Positions 1 through 7,319 of a DNA stretch of 64,000 bases are shown here, one piece after another. The position numbers were made by a program, and so were the translations under genes. This stretch comes from Helcococcus kunzii ATCC 51366 (GTDB lineage Bacteria; Bacillota; Clostridia; Tissierellales; Peptoniphilaceae): the NCBI RefSeq assembly GCF_000245755.1, contig NZ_JH601088.1, positions 1,867,354 through 1,931,353 on the forward strand. Reading direction: 5' to 3'. Positions within the stretch are counted from its first letter, which is position 1. Each line of letters begins with the position of its first letter. The notes beneath the pieces were generated by a model. That model had not been told where the DNA came from and searched no databases. It saw only the letters and a program-made list of their open reading frames with translations.

Positions 1-617
1 CCTGCGATGTACAAGAAGTCAAATGGTGATTCTTTTGAGTAATCACTTAATTGCTTAAATATCGCACCTGTTGCTTCTGCTCTTGTTGCATCTGCGATTT
101 GCGGATCTGCTAACATCGCAAATCTTACTTTTCCTTCAGTACCTTTTGGTGCTGCTGTTCTAAATTCACCTTCAACTATATTTGATAAGTTTTCAAGTGT
201 ATAAGTATATTTGCTTGATGCTTTTAATCCTTTAACTTCAGAAGTATATGTGTATACTTTTTCATTTGAAGTACCTTTTACTGTTTCTGTAAATACTTCT
301 TTTCCATTTTCATCTTTTACAGTAACTTTTACATCTGTATTTTCAACTGTCACCCAAGATAAATTCTTTTCTGTAGCTGCATCTGCACCTACGTGTGCGT
401 TTACTTGTTTAATGTTTTGATTTGGATCATTTGTCTTTTCTTCTGCTTTAGTACTATCTTTTTCTACTTGCTCAGTAGTTGTTTCTTTATTTTCAGAAAT
501 CGCTGTTGTTTCAACGTCTAAATTATTTGCTGAAACATTAGCAAGATTACCAAAAACCGGAAAAACTATCGAAAAAGCAAGTAATAGTGATAAAATTCTT
601 TTTGATAAATTTTTCAT
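1..617 (-). CDS. Secreted metallophosphatase (purple acid phosphatase-like), N-terminal part
   Basis: Only the first 205 or so codons are in the window; the gene runs off the left edge. The product begins with a signal peptide (basic start, hydrophobic stretch, likely cleavage after VSA near residue 28). A Thr/Glu/Lys-rich linker follows, then a fibronectin-III-like N-terminal domain of the purple acid phosphatase type. The start of a calcineurin-like phosphoesterase domain is visible in RFAMLADPQIAD and FDFLYIAG, the usual first metal-binding blocks of the family. A secreted metal-dependent phosphoesterase is therefore likely; the substrate is unknown. The ATG at 617 is preferred over the ATG at 620 because it lies 6 nt from the strong GGAGGGGA ribosome site. 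Family placement is fairly sure, function is not. Confidence 0.75.
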   Translation of the reverse strand, partial: MKNLSKRILSLLLAFSIVFPVFGNLANVSANNLDVETTAISENKETTTEQVEKDSTKAEEKTNDPNQNIKQVNAHVGADAATEKNLSWVTVENTDVKVTVKDENGKEVFTETVKGTSNEKVYTYTSEVKGLKASSKYTYTLENLSNIVEGEFRTAAPKGTEGKVRFAMLADPQIADATRAEATGAIFKQLSDYSKESPFDFLYIA

Positions 618-620
618 CAT

Positions 621-1025
621 TCCCCTCCACAAAATATTTACAGAAACATATATCTGCAATATTAATTTATCACATAGGAGACCATCAAGGTCAAGTATTT
701 TACACACTTTTTGCATGGATTTAACATTCAGAAAAGTAAAGCGTTTTATGTAAAATATGTGTTAAATCTATGAAAAGTATTGTAAAATTTGATAATTATT
801 TTACATATGGATTATATTTCAATAATTAAAAAATTTTAGAGCTGATTATGTGATGGTTAGAAGAAAGTGGAAATAACCTGTGAATATACATTCATAAATA
901 ACAATTAAATAACGTTAAAAATGAAACTTCCTCCTAAAAGTTGCAAAATGATGAAATATTTTTCAATTTATAGTATACTTTTCTATGAAAAATATAGAAA
1001 TTTTTCATTATTCTCTTATAAATGT
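621..1025. other. Intergenic stretch without a gene
   Basis: About 400 bases of AT-rich DNA upstream of the metallophosphatase. I see no credible coding sequence. A TTGACC element near 690 on the minus strand could be the -35 of the phosphatase gene. A 9-bp inverted repeat (GATTTAACA at 718-726, TGTTAAATC at 760-768) lies further upstream and could be an operator, but no regulator family can be named. Confidence 0.4.
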
Positions 1026-1054
1026 AAAAGGAGCTGTGCTAAGTAGCTCCTTTT
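1026..1054. terminator. Hairpin terminator, possibly a dispersed element
   Basis: AAAAGGAGCT pairs perfectly with AGCTCCTTTT around a 9-nt loop, with A and T runs on both sides, so it could stop transcription from either strand. Its AGGAGCT core resembles hairpins at 13571-13620 and 19861-19910. Confidence 0.6.
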
Positions 1055-1078
1055 AATTTATTTAAATTCAAATAAAAT

Positions 1079-1104
1079 CGCCTAAGTATCTTATCACTCA
1101 GGCG
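1079..1104 (-). terminator. Terminator of the ABM/DsrE pair
   Basis: Read on the minus strand, CGCCTGAGT pairs with ACTTAGGCG (one G-U pair) and is followed by ATTTTATTTG. It lies 75 bases past the stop codon of the ABM gene. Confidence 0.65.
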
Positions 1105-1179
1105 CTTATTTTTCTTAATATTTAATTTATCAATTTTACCCTGTCAAACTTCGGCTAATTTTTAACATTTATTTATACA

Positions 1180-1509
1180 TTATTCTCTGATGTACTCCCT
1201 ATCTTTTTCAGGTATTTCGTCATCTGTGATATATCTCTCAACATGCATTCTTAAGTCATATTTTTCTCTTAGCTCTAAAATTTTTACCATCATAGGAGAA
1301 TTATGGTGTTTATCAATAGCTTTTTGATTTTCCCAACTATCCACTAGAAGCACAGTATCAGATTTATCTATAGGTACAAAATAATCGTATCTGATATTTC
1401 CCTTTTGTGCTTTTATATCCTTAACCACTCCAGAGCTAATCATCTCCTTAGCAAAATTAATCGCATTATCGCCTTCGCCTCTATAATATATATTTACTGT
1501 GATAGCCAT
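1180..1509 (-). CDS. Antibiotic biosynthesis monooxygenase (ABM/YgiN-like) domain protein
   Basis: This 109-residue protein has the size and pattern of a single ABM ferredoxin-like domain: an initial beta strand (AITVNIYYR), helix 1, a central VLLVDSWENQKAIDKHHNSP segment, then a helix and a final strand (MHVERY). The WENQ..ID.H..S block is the most characteristic part of YgiN-like putative quinol monooxygenases. These dimeric cytoplasmic proteins act on quinones or other small aromatics without a cofactor, but many members have no known substrate. The gene lies 12 bases downstream of the DsrE-like gene and shares its terminator, so the two are probably cotranscribed. Family call is likely; the reaction is unknown. 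Confidence 0.75.
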   Translation of the reverse strand: MAITVNIYYRGEGDNAINFAKEMISSGVVKDIKAQKGNIRYDYFVPIDKSDTVLLVDSWENQKAIDKHHNSPMMVKILELREKYDLRMHVERYITDDEIPEKDREYIRE

Positions 1510-1521
1510 GTCTCCTCCAAT

Positions 1522-1836
1522 TTATGGTCTAATATATGCATAACCTTCTGATTGTTTTTCAGCTAATTCAACAACACCCGCAGGTACAACTTTTATTTTT
1601 TCAATTAAATCTTCTTTTTTAATATCATTTCCCTTAAGCGCATTGCCACAAGCAACAAAATTTGCATTTAACTCTTCAATCTTTTTAATATTTTCTTCAT
1701 CAAGATAACCCTTTACCGCTTCAGCATTTGCTAAAATCTCAATTGTTGCACCAGTTTTTTCATTTAAGAAATTTTTTACATTTTTCAATGTCAAATCCCA
1801 TTTACTCATCTCATCAATGTGAAATATAACTTTCAT
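1522..1836 (-). CDS. DsrE/DsrF-like family protein
   Basis: The 104-residue product opens with a strand (MKVIFHIDE) and then shows the alternating helix-strand order of the small DsrE fold: IEILANAEAVKGY, ANFVACGNAL, and a C-terminal KVVPAGVVELAEKQSEGYAYIRP. The Cys in FVACGNAL sits where this subfamily (COG1416-like) places its conserved cysteine, and the VPAGV..L...Q.EGYAY tail is typical. Such proteins are soluble and are linked to sulfur or redox handling, though this subfamily is functionally uncharacterised. A good ribosome site (GGGAGGA) supports the ATG. It is the first gene of a pair with the ABM protein. Confidence 0.8.
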   Translation of the reverse strand: MKVIFHIDEMSKWDLTLKNVKNFLNEKTGATIEILANAEAVKGYLDEENIKKIEELNANFVACGNALKGNDIKKEDLIEKIKVVPAGVVELAEKQSEGYAYIRP

Positions 1837-2004
1837 ATGTCCTCCCTTAAATTCTCCTTTTACATTTTCTAAAACAATGTTTCATATTTACAATACATAT
1901 ACCCATAATGATTAAACTTACAAAAAATGGTTATAAATGAATATATCAATAACAATGATCTAGATTAAAATTTAATAGTTATTGAACACAAAAAAGGAGA
2001 TAAA

Positions 2005-2361
2005 ATGAATAATACAAATAATAAGATTAATATTGGAGGCTTAATTGCAAGACTATTGGTATCAATGATAGTAGTTGGATTAACTAACTTTCTAGTACCA
2101 GGAATGTCAAACAAAGGTGGATTAGGAAACCTTGCATTAATCGCAATTGCAATTGCCGTAATAGAACATTTATTAGCAACCTTCCTAGGACTTTCAAAAG
2201 CAGGAAGAGGAGCTTCCGGATTTTTAGTAATGGCATTAATTTTATATCTATCCGGTCAAATTATTGGTGGTTACAAAGTAACTATTATAGGTGCTTTAAT
2301 CGGTGGTATCGTGTATGGACTTGTTTCATCAATCATACCAGGAGAAAAATTAAATTCATAA
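2005..2361 (+). CDS. Small multi-pass membrane protein (Phage_holin_4_2/YvlD-like)
   Basis: The 118-residue product has about four membrane segments separated by short glycine-rich turns: IGGLIARLLVSMIVVGLTNF, LALIAIAIAVIEHLLATFLG, GASGFLVMALILYLSGQIIG and VTIIGALIGGIVYGLVSSII. The internal twofold pattern and the G-R-G..GF segment match the chromosomal 'phage holin family' membrane proteins related to YvlD. In such chromosomal copies a lytic role is not established. AAAAAGGAGAT precedes the ATG by a normal distance. It stands alone and is followed by its own terminator. Membrane topology is sure, family fairly likely, function unknown. Confidence 0.65.
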   Translation: MNNTNNKINIGGLIARLLVSMIVVGLTNFLVPGMSNKGGLGNLALIAIAIAVIEHLLATFLGLSKAGRGASGFLVMALILYLSGQIIGGYKVTIIGALIGGIVYGLVSSIIPGEKLNS

Positions 2362-2380
2362 AAGAAATAATAATTAAGAG

Positions 2381-2424
2381 TAATGCTATAGATGGGATAC
2401 TGTCTATAGCATTATTTATTTTCT
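2381..2424 (+). terminator. Terminator of the holin-like gene
   Basis: TAATGCTATAGA and TCTATAGCATTA form a perfect 12-bp stem followed by TTTATTTTC. Confidence 0.85.
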
Positions 2425-2539
2425 ATTAATGATAAATAATTGACAAGATTGATGTAAAATCTTAAAATATTTATATTAGAAAATACTAATAACATTGTAT
2501 TTTCCTAAATAAATTTATTGAAAATGTGAGGTATTAATT

Positions 2540-2860
2540 TTGTTAAAAAGATATTATTCACTTATAACATTTATTCTATCTTTTATTTGCTTGTATTTAG
2601 CAAATTTTTACGATGTATTTGTTCTAAATGCTATATTTATCCTTGTATTCATTTTTGCTCAAAGATACATTGGTGAACAAAAATATGAAATGGATTTTAT
2701 GAAGCAATATGAAAAATTTTATCTTCCTATTGCTATCTTTTGTTTAATAGTATTTTTATTACTTAAACTAGTATTTAAGGCAGATAAGATATATACTGAT
2801 CTATTTTTTAGCTTAGTATTAACTTTAGCAATATTGAAGGGAAGTATGGTAGAAAAATAA
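2540..2860 (+). CDS. Small membrane protein of unknown function
   Basis: The 106-residue product is almost entirely hydrophobic, with about four predicted membrane spans (residues 6-24, 27-43, 62-82 and 88-102) and a short charged loop (QRYIGEQKYEMDFMKQYEKF) between the second and third. I do not recognise a family. Translation appears to start at a TTG codon, nine bases after GTGAGG; no in-frame ATG gives a sensible N-terminus. The gene is monocistronic, convergent with the large ABC permease gene to its right, and shares a bidirectional terminator with it. Confidence 0.55.
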   Translation: MLKRYYSLITFILSFICLYLANFYDVFVLNAIFILVFIFAQRYIGEQKYEMDFMKQYEKFYLPIAIFCLIVFLLLKLVFKADKIYTDLFFSLVLTLAILKGSMVEK

Positions 2861-2864
2861 AAAT

Positions 2865-2906
2865 AGGATTGAGAAGTATTAAGATATACTTTTCAATCCT
2901 TTTTTA
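2865..2906. terminator. Bidirectional terminator between convergent genes
   Basis: A 15-bp stem (AGGATTGAGAAGTAT with ATACTTTTCAATCCT, one G-U) is followed by TTTTTTAATTT on the plus strand and by a T-rich run on the minus strand, so it can serve both the small membrane protein gene and the ABC permease gene. Confidence 0.85.
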
Positions 2907-2926
2907 ATTTGCAATGGCTATAACCT

Positions 2927-5900
2927 CTATTCTACTGATTTCAAGGATTCAACCATGTCTATCTTATCCATATTTCGCTTGGACAATATCATAACTATAA
3001 GTGTAAATAGTATAGTTAGAAGTGTTGCGTAGACAAAGTTTAGGACCATCATTTGCGGATCGAACTGGAATGCTCCTGGAGATAGATAGTAGACAATTAT
3101 GCCATGCATAATTTTTGCTACAAAGTATCCAAAGAATATTCCAATAACCGTAAGAAGTATATTTTCCTTAAAGATATAGGAAACTACTTCATTTGGCCTA
3201 AATCCTAAAACCTTGATAGTAGATATTTCTCTAATTCTTTCTGAAATATTTATATCGGTTAAATTGTATAACACGACTAATGCTAACATAGCTGATACAC
3301 CAATTACTAAAACGATAACGACATTTAATGAATCACTTAAATCATTTAAAGTGTCTCGTAAATCAATGATTGGAATGAATGCACTTGAAGCATCATAATC
3401 CGAAAGTTCCTTTCTCATTTCATTTACTGATTTATCATCCGTTTCTTTTAGTTTTAGTAAATAAGCATTAGGTTCGGCTTTTTCGTCAACTATATTTTTG
3501 TATGTTTTATCTGACATATAGGCTACGTGATTGAAGTATTGTTCTGTAATTGCTGAAATTTCAATCTTGTGTTCTATACCGTCTTTATCCTTAAATACAA
3601 GGTCATCCCCCACTTTTAACTCTTGGTTTTTGGATAGTTTTTCACTGATAATAACTTTTCCATCTTCAAGTTTGCGGTCCTTTTTACTCTTTCTATTTCT
3701 TAATGTAATAAATTCTGAAATGTCTTTATCTGAAGCCATCACAGTCAATTGTTCATTAAAACCTTCAGGAGTTTTTACTGATGCTTGTTCATAAATTAGG
3801 TTTGTATATTTATTTGTTTTTTTCTTAATGTATTTGTTGAAATCATCAAAATCATCGGCTTGGTCATTGTAAATAACCTGAGCATCATAATTATAAATTT
3901 CTCCAAATTGTTTTGGAGCGACATTTTTTATAGAAGTTTGTATACCAAAGCCCATCGCCATCAGACCAAAGCTTCCTGCGACACCGATAATTGTGATTAG
4001 CATTCTTATTTTATTTCTAAAAATATTTCTTAGAGAAACTTTATTTAAGAATGATAATTTGTTCCATATGAATGGAATACGCTCAAATATCGTTCTCTTT
4101 GCTTTCTTTGGTGGTTTTGGCCTCATAAGACTAGCAGCATTTTCTCTTAAACTCTTGTGGACTGTAAAATACACAGTTAAACCAATAAGGGATAATGTCG
4201 CTATGACAATGATTATACCTTTATCTATTTCAAATACAAAAGATGAAATTTCAAGATTTGTAAATGAAGTATATGCTCTTACAATTGGAGGCATTAAGAC
4301 GTATCTACCGACAAAAATACCTAATATTGAACCAATTAAAGCCGCAGTAAGTCCGTATGATAGATATTTCAGTAGAATATTGTTTTTACTATATCCTAGA
4401 GCCTTTAATGTACCAATTTGTGATCTCTCATTTTCTACCATTCTGAGTATAGTTGTCAATGTGACTAGTATGGCAACTAGGTAGAAAAGAGTTGAGAATA
4501 TATATGACATATAGTTTAAACTTGTAGCTTGATCGACAAATGTGTAAAAACCAACATGTCCATATTTACCTTGAATACCATAAGCTGGCACATCGAGTGA
4601 TGCCAATCTTGTTTCTGTATCCTTAATATCTTTTTCCGCATCTTTTATCTTCTTATTTGCATCTTTTGACTTAGTTTCAAACTCTTTCTTTCCATCTTCG
4701 TATTCTTTTAATCCGTCTTGATATTTAGCTCTCGCATCTTCTAGTTCTTTTAGGCCTTTTTGGTATTCTTCTTGACCTTTTTTATAGTCAGCTAAAGATT
4801 TATTATATTTTTCTTTAGAAGAATTAAATTCCTCAAGACCACTTTGATATTTATCCAATCCATCTTGATATTCCTTTAACCCCTTGTTATAGTTGGCTTC
4901 TGCAGCATCAAGCTTAGATTTTGCCTTATCTAACTCAGCTTTACCACTAGCTTCTGTCTCTTGCAATATTTTTTTAGAAGCATTTAATTCATTTTGTTTC
5001 GCCTGAATGTCTTGTTTTGCTTTATCTAACTCTTTTTTAGCCTGATCTAATTGTGGTTTAGATTCATAAATTTTTTTCTCTTCTGAAGCTAACAGTTTCA
5101 ATTTATTATCTAAATCTTCTCTTGTTTGGCTAATTTTTGTAAATCCTTGGCTTATCTCTTCTAAACCTTGATTTATCTGTTGTAATCCTTGTTCTATCTC
5201 TTTTTTCTTCGCTTCTAATTCATCTAATTTATCAAAAGCTGCAATAAGCTCTTGATTTCCTAATTTTTCAGCAAATTCGCGTGTCATACCTAATGGGATT
5301 TTTGATTTTATGGTGTCTATCCCATCATTTACACTTTGTAAGTTTTGCTCAAGACTTGCTTTTTTATTACTTAATTCTGCTTTTTTGTTATTTAAATTAT
5401 TTTCTTCTGTATCTAAATTTTTTAATGTAGTATCAATCGTTTCTTTGTTTTTTGTGATTTCTGCCAAACCATTTTCTAATTCAACTTTAGAATCATCTAA
5501 TTCTTTTTGACCTTTTACTATTTCTTTCTTGGCATCTTCTATCTCTTTTTTCGCATCGTCTAATTCTTTTTGACCGTCAGAAATTTCCTTTTTTCCTTTA
5601 TCTAACTCTTTTCTCGCATCCGCTATTTCATCGTCTGCTTCTTTTTTTATTTCTTGCTTTACTTCTTCTGGTCTTTTATCAAAGAATTTAGTAATCTCAT
5701 CTACTTTCTTAGTTTCTTTAAGCTTAAACTCATCAGAAGAATAGTCATAATTATTTTTATAGTCTATATTAATCAACGCCAAATCTGGATATTTCTTATT
5801 CATAGCTTCATTAAGAACTGTACCAAAATAGTTACCTTCAGTACCGCCCGTTCTTGTATTGTTGATATATTCTATAGAATCTACATATCCCACTATTGTG

Positions 5901-6403
5901 AATTCTTCAACATTTAATAGCTTTCTGCCATTTTCCTCTTCATTTTCAAATGAAATTTTACTTCCAATTTTATCGCCATATTTTTCAAAATGTTGATAAT
6001 CAAGTGCTATTTCATTATCTTTCTTTGGCATTCGTCCTTTTTTAACAACATTTATATCGATATTTTGTGTTTTTGAAAATAGCATAACAGAATATTCTTC
6101 TTCTTTGACATTAAAAATATTCTTTTCAACATATTCCGCATTACTATATCCCGGAATGTTTTTTATAATCTCTTTATCTTTATCGCGTATTCCAGTATAT
6201 GAAGAAACCTTGATATCATGCATTTTATGATCTTTTGCTTTATCTAAGATTACCTTTTTTAAATTAGGCACGCCAGATTGTAATCCAATAAAAATGGCCG
6301 CACTAAGCCCAGTCATAGCAATAATTGCTAAAAATCGTGATAATGAATTTTTAATTGTCTTAATGCTATCCTTCCATAAAGCGGATTTAAAAAAGTTCTT
6401 CAT
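2927..6403 (-). CDS. MacB/FtsX-type ABC transporter permease with a long extracellular coiled coil
   Basis: The 1158-residue protein is an FtsX-family permease of the double-module type. A first membrane helix (about residues 24-44) leads to an extracellular domain. Roughly residues 245-600 form a very long, highly charged coiled coil built from repeated KKEL.D.KKEI and later Y..GL.EY.DGL heptads. A first FtsX block (about 640-760, with the cytoplasmic MVENERSQIGTLKALGYS loop) and a second ectodomain follow. The second FtsX block (about 1030-1150, with ISERIREISTIKVLGF) ends the protein. It is encoded 37 bases downstream of its ATPase. The family couples ATP hydrolysis to work outside the membrane (peptide or lipid handling, or control of envelope enzymes). 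The ectodomain is far larger than in LolCDE or MacB. Substrate unknown. Confidence 0.9.
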   Translation of the reverse strand: MKNFFKSALWKDSIKTIKNSLSRFLAIIAMTGLSAAIFIGLQSGVPNLKKVILDKAKDHKMHDIKVSSYTGIRDKDKEIIKNIPGYSNAEYVEKNIFNVKEEEYSVMLFSKTQNIDINVVKKGRMPKKDNEIALDYQHFEKYGDKIGSKISFENEEENGRKLLNVEEFTIVGYVDSIEYINNTRTGGTEGNYFGTVLNEAMNKKYPDLALINIDYKNNYDYSSDEFKLKETKKVDEITKFFDKRPEEVKQEIKKEADDEIADARKELDKGKKEISDGQKELDDAKKEIEDAKKEIVKGQKELDDSKVELENGLAEITKNKETIDTTLKNLDTEENNLNNKKAELSNKKASLEQNLQSVNDGIDTIKSKIPLGMTREFAEKLGNQELIAAFDKLDELEAKKKEIEQGLQQINQGLEEISQGFTKISQTREDLDNKLKLLASEEKKIYESKPQLDQAKKELDKAKQDIQAKQNELNASKKILQETEASGKAELDKAKSKLDAAEANYNKGLKEYQDGLDKYQSGLEEFNSSKEKYNKSLADYKKGQEEYQKGLKELEDARAKYQDGLKEYEDGKKEFETKSKDANKKIKDAEKDIKDTETRLASLDVPAYGIQGKYGHVGFYTFVDQATSLNYMSYIFSTLFYLVAILVTLTTILRMVENERSQIGTLKALGYSKNNILLKYLSYGLTAALIGSILGIFVGRYVLMPPIVRAYTSFTNLEISSFVFEIDKGIIIVIATLSLIGLTVYFTVHKSLRENAASLMRPKPPKKAKRTIFERIPFIWNKLSFLNKVSLRNIFRNKIRMLITIIGVAGSFGLMAMGFGIQTSIKNVAPKQFGEIYNYDAQVIYNDQADDFDDFNKYIKKKTNKYTNLIYEQASVKTPEGFNEQLTVMASDKDISEFITLRNRKSKKDRKLEDGKVIISEKLSKNQELKVGDDLVFKDKDGIEHKIEISAITEQYFNHVAYMSDKTYKNIVDEKAEPNAYLLKLKETDDKSVNEMRKELSDYDASSAFIPIIDLRDTLNDLSDSLNVVIVLVIGVSAMLALVVLYNLTDINISERIREISTIKVLGFRPNEVVSYIFKENILLTVIGIFFGYFVAKIMHGIIVYYLSPGAFQFDPQMMVLNFVYATLLTILFTLIVMILSKRNMDKIDMVESLKSVE

Positions 6404-6440
6404 TATTACCAGCCATTATTTCAAAAATCTGTAACGTTGA

Positions 6441-7142
6441 CTACCATTCTATATCTTCAATAGGAATAGGGTTTGAATTTTTTTCAATATTTAACACTTT
6501 AGCATCTCTTATCTCAATAACTTTATCTGCCATTGGTGAAATAGCAGCATTGTGCGTAATTACAATAACAGTTGTTTTAGTTTTTTTACAAGTGTCATGT
6601 AGTAGTTTTAATATTTGTTTACCCGTTTTATAGTCAAGTGCACCAGTTGGCTCATCACATAATAGAATTTTAGGATTTTTTGCCAATGCTCTCGCAATTG
6701 AAACTCTTTGTTGTTCCCCACCTGATAATTGAGAAGGGAAATTATTTAATCTATCTCCTAATCCTACCATTTCTAATGTTTCTTTTGGATCAAAAGCATC
6801 CTCTACGATTTGCGTTGCCATTTCAGCATTTTCAAGTGCAGTTAAATTTGGGATAAGATTATAGAATTGAAAAACAAAACCAATATCATATCTTCTATAA
6901 TTTGTTAATTGCTTTTCGTTATATGATGAAATCAAATTGCCATCAACATATATCTCACCTTTATCACAAGTATCCAATCCACCTAAAATATTTAAGGTGG
7001 TTGATTTTCCCGCACCTGAAGGTCCAACAATGACTACAAACTCGCCTTTGTCGATATCAAAACTTACACCATTATTGGCATGTATTTCATTGTCTCCCAT
7101 TTTATATATTTTATGCACATCTCTAAAACTAATATAGCTCAT
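6441..7142 (-). CDS. ABC transporter ATP-binding protein (LolD/MacB class)
   Basis: This is the ATPase partner of the neighbouring FtsX-type permease. It carries Walker A (GPSGAGKST), the Q-loop, the signature LSGGEQQR, Walker B (ILLCDEPTGALD) and the H-loop (VIVITHN). The EQQR signature and PTGALD sequence are typical of the LolD/MacB/FtsE group. I start it at the ATG at 7142 (MSYISFRDVHKIYKMGD), which has AGAGGAAA seven bases upstream; a longer reading to 7211 would add a hydrophobic leader that the family does not have. At 233 residues it has the usual family length. Confidence 0.92.
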   Translation of the reverse strand: MSYISFRDVHKIYKMGDNEIHANNGVSFDIDKGEFVVIVGPSGAGKSTTLNILGGLDTCDKGEIYVDGNLISSYNEKQLTNYRRYDIGFVFQFYNLIPNLTALENAEMATQIVEDAFDPKETLEMVGLGDRLNNFPSQLSGGEQQRVSIARALAKNPKILLCDEPTGALDYKTGKQILKLLHDTCKKTKTTVIVITHNAAISPMADKVIEIRDAKVLNIEKNSNPIPIEDIEW

Positions 7143-7244
7143 GACTTTCCTCTCATTAAAACTAATTACTATACCTACTATTATTATAAACTGAATAGAA
7201 AGATGTATCAATCAAAACATTGAAATTTCAAAGATTTATTTTAA

Positions 7245-7276
7245 ATGCAAAAAACCTTGAAGAAATATCTTCAAGG
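7245..7276 (-). terminator. Terminator of the flavoprotein reductase gene
   Basis: On the minus strand CCTTGAAGA and TCTTCAAGG form a perfect 9-bp stem with a 4-nt loop, followed by TTTTTTG. Confidence 0.88.
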
Positions 7277-7319
7277 AATTTCGCAGTTATTCTATTGTGT
7301 CAATGTAATAACATCAAAT

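Noticed and set aside
680..692. MerR-type operator GACC-N5-GGTC upstream of the metallophosphatase
   Set aside because: Arms are only four bases and the promoter spacing is ordinary; not enough to claim.
1885..1960. SigB promoter upstream of the DsrE-like gene
   Set aside because: A GTTTAA and a GGGTAT occur on the minus strand but only 7 bases apart, too close for a working promoter.
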